Below are positions 1-11,261 of a stretch of 64,000 bases of DNA, one piece after another. Below the pieces are notes generated by a model that was not told the DNA's origin, did no database searches, and saw only the letters and a program-made list of their open reading frames with translations. This stretch comes from Symsagittifera roscoffensis (Eukaryota > Xenacoelomorpha > Acoela > Convolutidae): NCBI RefSeq assembly GCF_963678635.1, contig NC_087064.1, forward strand, positions 71,425,465 to 71,489,464, given 5' to 3'. Each line of letters begins with the position of its first letter. Position 1 is the stretch's first letter. Both the position numbers and the translations under genes were made by a program.

Positions 1-1385
1 GTGCTATTTACAACACTTTCATCAGGTGAATTTCAATTGAGCGCGAAGAGTGCATATACACCTAAGACCATTCATAATTGCATCAATATAAATGAATGCA
101 CATCTGTAGTTAATAGAGACTTTTAAGCATATTTTAAGACTGTCCTCAAAAAAAGAAGAGGAAAAAATCAGCAAGACCTACATAAGAGTACTCACCACGT
201 TCATTACTCTTATAAAAACACTGACATTGTTGAAAAATCTCAACTTTCGAATTTCAAAGAAAACAATAGATGCCCTTTCAGCTCTTTGAACTTCTAGAAC
301 GGTTTATGATTGGCGCTTTTTTGATAAGATTAACCCAACTTCAGAAAACTGGATCAATAGGTAAACTTTTTATTCAGCTGGAAATAATAAAAAAAATTGA
401 TTCCTCTTTCTAAACTAGAAATCGTCCACGAATTTTTGCGCCATTTGCACGTTCGTATTTGGAGAGCGCTATTTACAACACTTTCATCAGGTGAATTTCA
501 ATTGAACTCAAAAAGTGCATATATACCTAAGACCATTCATAATTGCATCAATATATATGAATGCACATCTGTAGTTAATAGAGACTTTTAGGCATACGTT
601 ATGACTTTTTCCTGAAAAAAAAATCAGCAAGACCTATATAAGAGTACCCACTACGTTCATTACTCTTAAAAAAACTGACTTTGTTGCAAAAATTCAATTT
701 TTGAATTTCAAAGAAAACAATAGATACCCTTTAAGCTCTTTGAATTTCTAGAACGAATTATGATTGACGCTTTTTGATAACAAAAACCAAACTTGAGAAA
801 ACTAGATCAACAGGTAAAGTTTTGATTCCGCTGGAATTCTAAAAATTAAAATCCTATTTCAAAACTAGAAATCATTCACGTTTTTTTGCGCCATTTCTAC
901 GTTCGTATTCGAAGAAAGCTACTACCGTCACTTTCACTAGATGAATTTCAATTGAACTCAATAAGTGCGTATATACCTTAGACCAATCAGAAATGCATCA
1001 ATATATATGAATGCACATCTGTAATTATCAGAGACTTTTAAGCACATTTTAAGAAATTTTCCTGAAAAAAAAAAAACAAGAAAAAAAATCAGCAAGACCT
1101 ATATAAGAGTACTCACTACGTTCATTACTCTTAAAAAACACTGACTTTGTTGAAAAAATCTCAATTTTCGAAATGCAATTAAAAAAGATGCCCTTTAAGC
1201 TCTTTAAAATTCTGGAACGATTCATAATTGGTGCTTTTTTGATAACATTAACCCAACGTGAGAAAACTGGATCAACAGGTAAAGTGTTTATTCAGCTGGA
1301 AATCTAAAAATGAAAATTCATTTTCGAAATTAGAAATCGTTTACGTTTTTTGTGTCATCACTACGTTCATTACCCCTTTAAAATA
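1..1385. repeat. Tandem repeat, ~450-466 bp unit, about 3 copies
   Basis: The block beginning near 1 (tatttacaacactttcatc) recurs near 469 and, more diverged, near 917. Shared landmarks are 'aatgcacatctgtag', 'cagcaagacctatataagag', 'gaaaactggatcaa' and 'agctctttgaa'. The third copy trails off near 1385. The array lies in the intron 3' of the last visible myosin exon. A related single fragment occurs at about 35710-35960, so the unit also exists in dispersed form. No ORF of note. Confidence 0.9.
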
Positions 1386-1773
1386 TTATAGGTGTAATAA
1401 TCGTCAATACACTCGAAAAACATGATTTTTTTAAATTTTTCAAGATAAAATGCGCTTTTTTCTTTTGTTTTGCTCGAAAGTTGTGAAAAAGACAACTAGC
1501 CTATCAAACTTTGAGTGTATCCAAAGCGAAGTATGCAAAAATTCTCAACAGGTCTATAGTTTGCACAAATCATTGAATCATTTCAAAATAATGGTTGTGA
1601 AATCGAGTGAGTAAATTGGTATGTAAAATCTAACAATCGGTTCAAGGTCTCATCTCGCTACTATTGCATCGAAGTTGCAGACGCGCACGAACACTTGCAC
1701 GAGTAGCTCCATCCAATTTGAAACAGTGCACTGGATTTTAAAAAAGTAACTTCTGAAGTAAAAATAATTTTAC

Positions 1774-1905
1774 CTCTTTTCTGACGAAAAACTTCCAAGG
1801 CACTTGATCATATCTGAGGAAAGGCGTTTTCTTCGTGCGCAGCAACACTGTGTTTCCCATATCATCAATGACAAATTCTAAAACAATTCCCACGCTGGAC
1901 CTGGA
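1774..1905 (-). CDS. Myo15: Myosin exon E25, pre-SH3-like segment (SRSSVGIVLEFVIDD...FVRKE)
   Basis: Open frame between acceptor tttgcag and donor gtaaaat. It encodes a segment ending VPWKFFVRKE, which resembles the class XV myosin stretch ahead of the SH3 domain. The upstream exon ends in phase 1 if its strong gtaagt donor is used, while this exon reads in phase 0. The junction is therefore unresolved: either an unseen small exon or a weaker donor. The rest of the gene lies left of the window. Confidence 0.75.
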
Positions 1906-2127
1906 CTGCAAACTAAGTTGATTGTATGATAGATACGTATTTCTATATTGATTGTTACCAACTCATAACCCAGTAAACATTGATGATCGATAGAAAGATT
2001 CTTCGATATACAACCTAATGAGCTAACTCTTCATGGCAGCGCCAGCGCAGCTGTTAGACTCATGGTTCCTAATTTTGCCCTCAAAAACTCCTTTAGTTTC
2101 AAATGAATCAAGTCAGATTCAACTTAC

Positions 2128-2368
2128 TTCTGACAGTCAGCGCCACGCTTTCCTTGTAATTCTCCACTTTGGACGTTCTGAACTCGTATACCTCTGGCTT
2201 CATCACAACAGGCTTCTGGTTATTCAGCACGGAGTCCAGTCGCTTCACCGCCGAGCTCACTTTCCCCTGTGTGATGGACGTCGGATTGGTTGATGACGAC
2301 ACATTTGTAGTCTGACTCATTTTCCGAGAACTGAGAGCCGATGATGACGTCATTTCTCGTTGCGCCGC
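2128..2368 (-). CDS. Myo15: Myosin exon E24, linker
   Basis: Acceptor gttttacag and donor gtaagt bound an open frame starting AAQREMTSSSALSSRK and ending ESVALTVR. It is hydrophilic and Ser/Thr-rich, as expected of the long disordered linker between the first MyTH4/FERM region and the SH3 domain. The phase matches E23 when the gtacgt donor of that exon is used. Confidence 0.75.
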
Positions 2369-2592
2369 CTGTAAAACAAAATCTGTTTTATAAATTATAT
2401 GTCATGAACTTTAGTCATTGCTTACTAGATTCCCTCCTTAATGAAACATTGCATCATGTATAAGCCATCCATGAGAAATCAACCATCATAAAAAAAACAC
2501 CAAAATTGGAACAAACTTGCAAAAAAAAATTATTTGAATAACTTAAAGTAATTAATTAACTCGATACACACAATTAGTACTTATCTACGTAC

Positions 2593-2703
2593 AACACTGC
2601 TGTTCTTCGGCTTCTGAATCTGCGCATCTGAGACTGTCGTTGACCTCACTTCGGAGATTGAGTTCCTGGCTCCGTTTGCAACCAAGGGTGGTACCCCTTG
2701 TTC
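2593..2703 (-). CDS. Myo15: Myosin exon E23, linker
   Basis: 111 nt (37 codons) starting EQGVPPLVANGARNS, flanked by acceptor atgacag and donor gtacgt. An alternative donor lies 4 nt further on, but it would put E24 out of frame. Low-complexity linker with no recognisable domain. Confidence 0.7.
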
Positions 2704-3305
2704 CTGTCATACAAAATCTATATTATGAAGTTGTTAGGATCACTTATCCACAAAGGAAACGACTAACACGATGCTGTTGTGTCCACATTAAAGTATATAA
2801 ATGAAATTTCGTGGGTTGTTTTTTTTTATTTGAAAATGTTGCCTCTAACTCGCAAGACACGAGAGAGGATCATGGTGGTTCTCCAACCACCGAAGTTTCA
2901 GTTGAGAGGCGGAGCCTCCGTCACAGCCCATTGCTTTTCTTATTAGTAGCACAAAGTTAACTGTCTTATTTTTCTAGCTGAAGTTCATTTAGTTTTGTCC
3001 ACACGTTTATGAACTAAATGCATTCAAACCCCCTTTTCAAGAGATGAATTGGAATAACTTCTCGGGCCTCGTTCACATTGCCGACGACACATTCAGCTTT
3101 GCTTGAAAAATAAATTTAACTATCGAGTTTCAAAAGAAATTACTTCATGCATTAAATGAAGATATTAAAACGAGATAATAAAAAATTCTTGTCGTTACTT
3201 GAATGGGCAACAAATCAGTTTTGTTTAAATACGATAAATTGTTAGTGATAAGAAAAAAAATAAAACGAGAAAATTTATGAAAAAATTTGATTTTCAAATT
3301 GTCAC
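2704..3305. other. Myosin intron, nothing recognised
   Basis: AT-rich intron between E23 and E22. I see no gene, tRNA or repeat family here beyond simple A/T runs. Confidence 0.5.
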
Positions 3306-3504
3306 CATTTCATATTTGACGGCTTCGGAAGGCGTCATATGTACAGAATGTTCCGCTTCTCCATCGTATACGGTTGACAGATGTCTGTTTTTAGACGATG
3401 CCACCAGACTGTTCAGAGCAGGTCGCTTCGAGGATTCTCTTCTTACTGGTTTCTTATTTTCGTTGTCACGCTCTTGTTTCAACTCTGAATTCCGCTTCAG
3501 CAAT
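3306..3504 (-). CDS. Myo15: Myosin exon E22, charged linker
   Basis: Acceptor tactaag and donor gtgaca. The frame begins LLKRNSELKQERDNENKK and ends EAVKYEM. The first codon is split with E21 (AG plus A). It is highly charged and could form a short helix or coiled coil. No named domain. Confidence 0.75.
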
Positions 3505-3723
3505 CTTAGTACACACAAAAAAAATGAAAAATTCGTGGAGAATGAAGATGTGAAGGCATCTTTTAAACGTGTAGTTAGATATAATAAATTGAAAAAATAA
3601 AACCATAAATTTAAGCGAACATGCTTCGAATATAACTATGCAATTTTAATGAGGCCGGACCATTCTAATACACTTCAAGACTCTTTTTATTATAATTTGG
3701 AAGCTAAAAACTATTCGAAATAC

Positions 3724-4029
3724 CTAAGCGCTTCTTGATGTGTTTTTTCGTCTTCTTGAACAGCCAAATCTTTGTTGAACAGGCTTTTCCTGTTTTCTGT
3801 AATTGTCTTCGTGCTTGCTGAAAATGCAACAGGAGGTGCAACTCTTGGCTGCCCGACTGAAGTGTCATAATTCTTGGAAACATTTGTCGTAGTCTTCGCC
3901 CCAAATTGAGCAGGTGGTTCTGGAATTGAGAAGCCAGTTTCTGTGTCTGCGAATAGGTTGTCAGGTTCATCTTCTCCGTCGTTTTCACTCCCGAGATACA
4001 CTTCCGACCGGGCTCGATTTTTCCGCTTC
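3724..4029 (-). CDS. Myo15: Myosin exon E21, acidic linker
   Basis: 306 nt between acceptor gaattag and donor gtattt. The protein includes EVYLGSENDGEDEPDN and ends THQEAL. Its first codon completes an ATG split from E20, which supports both boundaries. A stop would follow a few codons past the donor, so the splice is needed to stay open. Confidence 0.75.
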
Positions 4030-4146
4030 CTAATTCAAAACAAAATTAATTACTCAACAGATAGCGCCGACAAAAAATACAAAATTTGGCTGAGGAATCA
4101 AAGGTTTTACGGGTCTTTCCAGTTAGGCCATCCCATAATAGTACAA

Positions 4147-4345
4147 GGATAGCCAGTTACTGTGCAAGTAGCACAGAATGTTCCGACCATGGTCTTTAGA
4201 AAACTACGGTTTAGAAAGTTTTTTTCCAAATTAGTGTAGTTTTTTCTGCTTGGTGTGATAAAAAAAATCCGATGTATAAAAATAATTTAGGCATATTAGA
4301 CAGTCAGAGTAGCAGAGTCAGATTGGACAAAAATTTTTGTAAAAA
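4147..4345. repeat. Dispersed repeat, also at ~60893-61085
   Basis: The run 'ggatagcc.gttact.. ..gcaa.tagca.agaatgttcc' and the later 'ggtgtgataaaa', 'gcatattagacagtcag' stretches recur in the same order near 60893-61085. The two copies are clearly diverged, so the age is moderate. Confidence 0.7.
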
Positions 4346-4530
4346 GGACAAGAAAACTTTTGAAAAAATCGCGTTTTTTGGCGCGAACTCCCCTTCAAAA
4401 TTAGTATACATTGGCGGTCGGCCGAAAAAGGGTGGCATAAAATAATACAAAGAGGACCTTTAGGTTGCTGAGGGGGTCGAATCCCTGAAGGCGGAGGGCG
4501 TAAAAAATTCGCCCCTATAGGTGAGCTATC
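4346..4530. repeat. Dispersed G-rich repeat, related to ~37480-37690
   Basis: Shares 'gcgttttttggcgcg..ctcccc', 'aaagttagtata' and 'agggggtcgaatccctga' with 37480-37690. The motif GGTCGAATCCC resembles a pol III B box, so the family may be tRNA-derived, but no full tRNA fold was found. Confidence 0.65.
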
Positions 4531-4692
4531 AAAATTTTTTTACTAGGCTAGAGAAAAATACTAATTTACTTCAGTTTATGGCTTAAAAAACCGTGCATAT
4601 TCCTTTCTGCCTAAAATCCTAGTGCCAAGACCAGCTTTTGAAGCAACAAATATCATAACTCTAATTTCGGATACAGGTTTCATGCTGCGTAC

Positions 4693-4963
4693 ATTTCATT
4701 TAACAGATTGGCCCTTGCATCTTTCACGTCAGGCACACTCTTCACTCTCAGCTCCATCATTCTCTGGACTGCCAATGCTTTCTCCCCCAGAGATCCATTC
4801 ATGCTACCGTCACTTCCAGAGTCCCCCGAGAGAGCGACTCCTGCTCTTGGTCTGCTGGATCCCTGGTCTCCCCCACTAGACTTCTCCGCTGAGTTTCTTT
4901 GGGAGACCGACATTTGCTTCTTGTCCAGATGGTCGCCCAACCCTCGTCCCGCCAGGAAAATAC
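4693..4963 (-). CDS. Myo15: Myosin exon E20, linker
   Basis: Acceptor taatttaag and donor gtacgc. The frame reads GIFLAGRGLGDHLDKKQ ... RANLLNEM. It is Ser/Gly-rich in the middle (SGGDQGSSRPRAGVALSGDS). Without the gtacgc donor the frame would end at a TGA four codons later. The phase-2 end fits E21 exactly, so this is probably an internal exon and not the gene end. Confidence 0.7.
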
Positions 4964-5591
4964 CTTAAATTAAAGGTCAGATTAATTAATTCGCAGAGTA
5001 CTGAAGTAATTAAAAAAGCTACAATGAGAAAAGCTAGGGGAAAATGGTCTGGCCAATATAGTAACTATTGATCCATCCAAGCCACTAGCAGTAAAAACGG
5101 TAAAACATAGCCAACACAGTTATGAAACGGTCAATATACCCAAGGTACCAAAAAATTATAAATAATGCTCTTTAAATTTTCAAGATCGAGTATTTTTTTT
5201 ACTCTGCTGGAAAAATTACAACTTCCACGTTTAATTCAACGTATTTTTTCCATGAAAATGAGCGCGAAATTTTTTTAGACATTATCTGACAGATATGTAG
5301 ATCTAAGCCGAAAAGGACAGCAAGAAAAGACAGAAAGTAGAAAAGAACAACAAAGGATTAACCAAGAATAGGACATCAAATTATCTTACAATTGAAACAT
5401 GGCTACAAAAAGACAGTTAGCTAACCTTTGTTATCTGCCAAAACATGCCAACTATCACGAAGCAATAAGATGTTTTAACTTAGAAAGTCTTATCTCGCTT
5501 TCAAACTAGGGCGGTTTTTAACTGAAGAAGAGCGCCGTACTTCTGGCAGTCCTTTTAACCGTACAAAAAAAATCGATCACATTTTTCTGAC

Positions 5592-5723
5592 CTTGACTTT
5601 TGAAGTCCTCTGCTACTTTCAAAACATGCCCTGCTTTGTTCTGCTTCAGAAGTTTGACAGAGTTCTTCATTTCTTTCGCAGTCATCTCTCGGGGTTTCCC
5701 AAAATCAGAGGCATCCCATTTAT
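5592..5723 (-). CDS. Myo15: Myosin exon E19, linker
   Basis: Acceptor ttgtttag and donor gtcaga around an open frame beginning DKWDASDFGKPREMTAKEMKN. It is Lys-rich and helical in character. Phase is compatible with E18 directly, or through the 18-nt candidate microexon at 6051-6068. Confidence 0.75.
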
Positions 5724-6050
5724 CTAAACAAAATTCATCACCTTATAACTTTAGGTTAAAGGGCAGTCTATAGTTAGGCAATTGTTTCATTTCAGGCAGT
5801 CCCCTTCGAAGCTTTGTTCAGATTTCAAAATACAATTCTTTCCATGATTGATGTCTATTTTTTAAAAAAAAGTTGCACTTCTGCATTGATACGTTTCATT
5901 AAAACACTTCACAAAATTCCTGGACATTCAAAAAATTTCAGTAAGGCGCAAAAAAATTCAGGGAGTGAGTCGAAATATAACTGCAATACATGTTGCAAAA
6001 GACTACTTGAACAATGTATAAACTGACTCTAAGCTAAACTACACACTTAC

Positions 6051-6068
6051 ATGCTCCTGATTGATGGG
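6051..6068 (-). CDS. Myo15: Candidate 18-nt myosin microexon
   Basis: CCCATCAATCAGGAGCAT is bracketed by a good acceptor (cttctttcag) and a good donor (gtaagtgt). Eighteen nucleotides keep the phase between E18 and E19, and both the included and the skipped versions stay open. Transcript support is needed; two splice-like signals can occur by chance. Confidence 0.4.
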
Positions 6069-6384
6069 CTGAAAGAAGGCAAACGGTCAGTTTAAGATAG
6101 TTAGTGCACACAGGCGATGGAACCCTTTGAGGAACTAAGCAAAAAAGTTAAAAAAAATTGTAAATAAAAAATGAAACATAAAATGGACAATAATTGGAAA
6201 TATTTACAGATTTACCAATTGATCAGAAACTGACCTTACCTTTATTGAATTTTCAAATTCTTTAGTGGTAGATGAAAATTAATATTTTGAAGCAAAAACC
6301 TTAGATTAAGTAGATAAAACTGAATCAATGAGTTTTTCATTCTGCTTGGAACTTTTAAACATGTGAAGAAAAAAATGATGTTCA

Positions 6385-6480
6385 ATTTGAAGAAAACACG
6401 TCCCGCAAAACGATCGCCGGCGTGAACCAAGTGCTCAGAATTTTTTATCGCGCGTCAAATAAGCTCGCAAAACTAGTGAA
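6385..6480. repeat. Diverged SINE fragment
   Basis: 'gccggcgtgaaccaagtgctcag', 'tatcgcgcgtcaaa' and 'ctcgcaaaactagtgaaagc' match the left part of the SINE copies at 9480-9900 and 39685-40075. The tRNA-like part is missing. Confidence 0.55.
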
Positions 6481-6499
6481 AGCTCCCATTGATCCGAAA

Positions 6500-7226
6500 A
6501 CAAATTTTTAGCCATAAAAACTTTTAGCGGAAAGTTCTGAAATCCTAAGAGTGTTAGCCTTTTGTGTTTACGAAAGATGACGCAAAAATTAGGTTAACCT
6601 TCGAACGCCGCAAAGTTAAAACATAAACCGAAACCATTTAGACGGATTAAAGCTTTTAAGCAAAAAAAAAACAGAAAAGGAAAACGTACAAAGTCAGGGC
6701 TAGAAAAACAATGAATTACAGGAATAAATCAAAAACACTTGCTCTCCTATAAAAACTGTTTCCAGCACAAAAAAATCTTAGCTCTGAAAAGTACGCCGAC
6801 AATTCGTAGTCAGATGAAAGATACGCTAAAAATTGTTTGAAACCAATATTTTCCACTTGTAAAAAAAACAGGTCATGGCCGACTCCACTTTGGGACGTTT
6901 GCCGCATCGGTCCTAGTCATTGCGTCTAGGCTAAGTGAACTGATTCAATGTAGACAAGTTGTTTACATGATAAAAGTCAGTTGCGATTTGACAACACGTG
7001 ACAATCGCGATCGTAAATACCGCATGCGTAATAATTACGTGCGATCAGAATTGACGTTCAAAACGTTACTTAGCAAGCAAACATTTCCGCAAGCAAAACA
7101 ATTTGAAAATCAATTACCTCGGACTTTTGAAATATCATTGGGACTTTAAAATGGCATTCAGAGTTCTTTACGAAAAGTATCAGACCAGGTTGCAATACCC
7201 TTGCTTATCACAATGATAAAACATAC
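6500..7226. other. Myosin intron, mostly unique sequence
   Basis: No gene recognised. A 35-bp stretch at 7189-7225 (ttgcaatacccttgcttatc...) recurs near 12756-12792, indicating the end of another dispersed repeat. Confidence 0.5.
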
Positions 7227-7552
7227 CATTTGAAATGACTTTGATGCTCTGAGACACTGCATGCGATGCAGGAGCCACGGGAGCCGGTTTCTTCTGTTTG
7301 TCACTGGATCCATTCACATCCCCATTCAGCTCAGCCGTTGGTTCCACTGACTTGTAGTTCGTCTCCTCGCCCTTGATCGCTTTCATTAGTCGATTTACTA
7401 GTTGTTGCTGACTTGGCTGTGAGTCATTTTGTTCATGTTGGGATACTACTTTTTCACATTCGTCCTTGACCCCTCTGATAAGGAAGTCGTGATGGGAGGA
7501 CATGCTGTAGTCTGGCTGAGGATAGTCATCATTCGTGTAGTGAGAGTTCATT
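7227..7552 (-). CDS. Myo15: Myosin exon E18, linker
   Basis: Acceptor ggtttcag and donor gtatgt. The frame begins MNSHYTNDDYPQPDYSMSS and continues through a Gln-rich segment (SQPSQQQLVNRLMKAIKG) and a Pro/Ala-rich end. Its first codon is split with E17 (AG plus A). Part of the linker after the FERM-F1-like region. Confidence 0.8.
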
Positions 7553-7745
7553 CTGAAACCAGATACACTCGACCTGATTTGCTTTTCTCATATAATTAAT
7601 AAAAACAATTTGGACGAAAACAAAAAATACAGAAAATGTCGATAATGTTTTTATTTCAATGCATAAAGCATAAAATTGAATAAATATCCAAATTCATAGG
7701 ACAATAATTATTTTTGACAGCAAAATCATGCAAAAATAGCCGCAC

Positions 7746-8557
7746 CTGTTTACACTAGCTGGCTGAGGCGTATTCGTGACATGGTTTTCTTCACCACTCG
7801 ACTGCATAAAAAACGACAGGTACTCCGTTTCTGCAATAGAGTCAAACACAAATGAGTATCCGGGCAGCTCCTCGATGGCGTAGTCCGGTTCAGCGTTGCC
7901 CATCGAATATTGCGACACCTGTGGTTTCAGCATCGACAACGTCCATCCACTACAATTCTCATCTGGTAAATTCAGATAGTGCATCAAATGCAGAACTACT
8001 TCTTCACAAGTATCCCACGAGTCAATTTGGGTCAGGTGACTCAAAGAGTCCAGAAGTGAGAGTTCGATAGACGTTCCGAGTAGTCTATCATTTGCTAGCC
8101 ATTCCAGCCACGTAACAGGACCCCGTCTCATGATCACGTGATTGGTTGCAAGACTACACTTCAGTAACTTCTGCTGACAAATTGACTTGTACCCATTGAA
8201 CGCCCAGTCCGATACGTATTTCAGGAGGTAGTTTGAAAACTGCGGGCTCGGAGGGAAAGTGTCCAAAAATGCACACATTATAATCCAGGCTCGCTTCTGG
8301 TGCATGTTATTTTTCAGTCTCCACGTTTGACTGCACAACTGGATATATGCTTCGTCTCTCAACACAGGTTCGCTTTGGACAATCTTTATAATATAAGCAC
8401 AGACAACTTTCATGTGTTCCCAACTCAGACTCTCTTCGTACAGACAGTAAAGTAAAGTTTTGTTCAGCATTTCTACCAATGGGAAGTAAGATTCGTGGAT
8501 TCGCACGTGGTACGGCATTTGAAGCCATTCACGACACTCGCCCCAAATGAGGTCGCC
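7746..8557 (-). CDS. Myo15: Myosin exon E17, MyTH4 domain and FERM-F1-like segment
   Basis: The largest coding exon (812 nt), acceptor gtttttag, donor gtgcgg. It opens GDLIWGECREW. The MyTH4 signature follows (LRDEAYIQLCSQTW, then the WIIMCAFLDTFPPS and FSNYLLKYV region). A FERM-lobe-like part comes next: WLEWLAND, SWDTCEEVVLHLMHYLNL, GWTLSM, DYAIEELPG. MyTH4 domains bind microtubules or cargo together with FERM. The N-terminal helices of MyTH4 look short, so E16 or an unseen exon may supply them. The spacing and the SW.T.EEV/GWT pattern fit class XV. Confidence 0.9.
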
Positions 8558-8634
8558 CTAAAAACAACAACACAGTCTTTATTCAACGACTTTTAAAATA
8601 ACTTCGTGATACTATTTAGATTTAAAGAGTGAAT

Positions 8635-8793
8635 AAACCTGCCGAAGAATAAACCAACCGAAAATGCGCGGAGTATATAAGCCAACCGAAAAATTACGTC
8701 ACATCAATGGCGTTTACATGACTTTCGTAACTGTTACATAATTGTTACATAATATAACACTTATTTTTGGCTGGTTCATACTTCGACTGGTTT
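8635..8793. mobile_element. MITE-like element, family B, copy 1
   Basis: Ends are inverted: aaacctgccgaa at the left and ttcgactggttt at the right. Internal 'tatataacac', 'atgactttcgtaactgtt' and 'acgtcacatcaatg' match copy 2 (16366-16506) in reverse orientation. About 160 bp, no coding capacity. Confidence 0.7.
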
Positions 8794-9058
8794 ATATAAC
8801 ACTGATTTAAAGTGCGGCTCTCTATTACATCAGTCTGCTCGTAACCTCGAAGATCAATAGTTCATGCGACGACAAATAAGAAAAGGGATAAAATTTGGCT
8901 CCTATAGTCAACATGGGTTCATCTTTATTGGGTCGCATTTAGTTTTGTGCAAAAAAACTACCCTTAAAGACTACTTTACGCCGAAAGCTATGGCTCATTT
9001 AGCATGGAAAGCGAGATGTCTGTTCCGGATTTCCTTCGCTGGTTTGGATTGAACTGAC

Positions 9059-9198
9059 CCTGAGGTTGATGTTGGTGTACTTGGAGAGGGAGTAGCTGTC
9101 TATTCTGTCAGGCAATTCCAGATTCAGAAGTTTGAGAGCCACATTTTTGTGTTCTATCCTAGCCACTGCGTCGTCCTCTACATTAGCCCAGCTCAGAT
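9059..9198 (-). CDS. Myo15: Myosin exon E16, post-IQ / pre-MyTH4
   Basis: Acceptor ttttatag, donor gtcagt. Reads DLSWANVEDDAVARIEH ... SYSLSKYTNINLR. The 'YSLSKY' motif matches the 'YS.SKF' motif that precedes MyTH4 in class VII and XV myosins. Phase fits both neighbours. Confidence 0.85.
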
Positions 9199-9282
9199 CT
9201 ATAAAAACAATATTCAAGCATTGAGTCGGTACAGTAAAATAATTCCCTAATAAAGAGTGGTATTTAAGTTAAAATCGAACAT

Positions 9283-9479
9283 TGTGCTAGGGATTTTAGC
9301 AGACCGGTTTTTTAGCAGACATATCTTTTAGCAGACTCGGAACAATTAGCAAGCTAGAACACTAACTTCAAACGCGGGATTGGCGATTAGCGACCGCTTG
9401 CTACGCCACGTTTCCTTTGTGGGCAGGAGTGTAATTGTACGCGTAAATCTTTGTTTTGACGCTAATTTAGACTATTGTA
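9283..9479. repeat. Dispersed repeat R2, copy 1
   Basis: 'gctagggattttagcagaccggttttt', 'acaattagcaag' and 'gcgaccgcttgct' recur at 10395-10645 and 40079-40350. At 40 kb it lies immediately beside the SINE, and here the SINE follows it directly, so the two families are often joined. Confidence 0.75.
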
Positions 9480-9900
9480 TCTTCAACAATAAAACAGAGG
9501 CAGAGCGTGAAACAATCGCAGGCGCGAATGAAGTGTTCAGAAAAGTTTACTGAGCGCCAAACACATAGGCTAAGCGCTTCGCAAACACTAGCGAGAACAG
9601 GACAAAAACCAGCTCTATAAAGTGCAATAAAGAAAAAGCACAAATAAGCCTCGCATTAGATCAAATTCGGCTACGTTTCGGATTCGATCTGCGACCTATT
9701 AGAGATTATGAGTCACACGCACTAACCACAGACGCTTAATAAAAAACAAACAATGCCACAAATGAATCAGAGAATAGATGCTATGAAACTTCCAATGATA
9801 CAGATCGTGATTATAGCGAGTGAAGAAATAAGTGAACACTTTTACTTGCAAGTTAGGTTAGAAAAGAAACAAGACTGCTCGTATCAGGGCGAAGCACTGA
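9480..9900 (-). mobile_element. tRNA-derived SINE, copy 1
   Basis: About 420 bp matching 39685-40075 and 61560-61870. The minus strand at about 9740-9663 has a tRNA-like head: A box TGGTTAGTGCG and a B-box-like AGATCGAATCC. A shared tail includes 'cttttacttgcaagttaggttagaaaag' (read on +). No ORF. Pol III-transcribed retroposon by inference. Confidence 0.75.
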
Positions 9901-10394
9901 ATGTTCCGACTGCCCTTTAAGGTTTATGGAGCAGCAGTAATAACATAAAAAAATTAAATGAAATAAAATAAAAAAATTTTTTCTAAAATTTGAAATTTTT
10001 TATGAAAATTATCCCCCTCACACGCCATATAAAGTACAAAAGGATAGATTTCGTTCCTTGTAATAAATCAATTATGGCAAATAAGCTTCTTCCAACCAAT
10101 TTGGAACGATTTCTAAGACGGATTAAATCTCCGCTTACGCGTTAAAAGCGCGAACTATATCGCGCGTTAATTGTCCCAAATTGGTCAAAATGGCAATCTT
10201 TAAACCCCCATAACTTTACGAAAAATGATCACAGGTGAAATATCTTTTCAAATTTAAGCTCAAGACATCAATACCTTTTGAATGATATAAAAAAATTCCG
10301 TCAAAAATGGCTAGTTAAAAAGTCGAAATTTGTCTGAAGAAAAAAAACCCACCCCGAGCACAAATATTCCGTTACTTTCGTATCGAAAGTCGGA

Positions 10395-10645
10395 ACAAAA
10401 AGGTTCGGGCTAATTGCGCTAGGGATTTTATCAGACCAATATTTTAGCAGACTGAGAACAATTAGCAAGTCAGAAAGCTAGCTTCAAACGTGGCATTGGC
10501 GACTGCTTGCTCCGTTCGTTTCCATTCGGTACGAGTGTTATTATATTGTGCACGTAAATCTTTGTTTTGCCGCTAATTTAGACTGTTGTATTTCTGAAGT
10601 TGATAGTTTTCGTGACAAATCGTGAGAATATTTTCTTAAACAGGG
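10395..10645. repeat. Dispersed repeat R2, copy 2
   Basis: Near-identical in stretches to 40079-40350, e.g. 'gtcagaaagctagcttcaaacg' and 'tttgttttgccgctaatttagactg'. Non-coding. Confidence 0.75.
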
Positions 10646-11016
10646 AAGCTTGACCCAGAGTGAGCGTGTTTTTACGCCTGTGCCTACATCGTATCTCTAA
10701 TTCTGTGCCTAGATCGTATCTCAGACCTCGAGATTAGGAGTCTCAGGTTCTAGCATCTGCGCCAGGGCTACTTGCAAATATACAAAACTTAGCCACCAAA
10801 ACAGCAGCTACAGATGCTATTAAAATCCAATGCTTGGAAATACAGATGTTCCACTAACCGAGAACTTTTATTTGAGAACTGGTTTGGGAAAAAAGGATTC
10901 GTAAAATAACACTACGCTTGCTTGTGTAAATAACTAAATCAGAAATTTCATTCTTTCGCTTTTTTCAAAATTGTAGAGAAAAATGAATGTGTTCAGGATT
11001 ATTTCTCCTCACTCAC

Positions 11017-11261
11017 CACCACTCAGGATCTCCGCCAGGTCCTCGGGCACCACATAAGTCATGGTCTGCCTCGTGGCCCCCATTCTGGCCAAGTACACGT
11101 CGTTGGACTGCTGTATGGACGCCTCCAGAGCCCTGATCGCATCCTGCTGAGTCTTGGTCCTGTGTCTGCTCCTAAGTGTCAAGTAGTGCTGTCTCGTTTG
11201 CTTGCCTCGCCTGTAGGCCTGCAGTCTAGTCACTGCCCACTTATAGCGCAAATATTTCTGC
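11017..11261 (-). CDS. Myo15: Myosin exon E15, IQ region and post-IQ helix
   Basis: Acceptor attttag, donor gtgagt. Begins QKYLRYKWAVTRLQAYRRG, an IQ-like repeat (LQAYRRGKQTR) that would bind a calmodulin-type light chain. A charged helix follows, then TYVVPEDLAEILSGG. Phase fits E14 and E16. Confidence 0.85.

Noticed and set aside
1-1385. Repeats as LTRs or a CRISPR-like array
   Set aside because: Three contiguous long diverged units in tandem; no spacer pattern and no element between them. The genome is eukaryotic.
4708-4968. 86-codon plus-strand ORF
   Set aside because: Antisense shadow of myosin exon E20, which has matching splice sites and phase.
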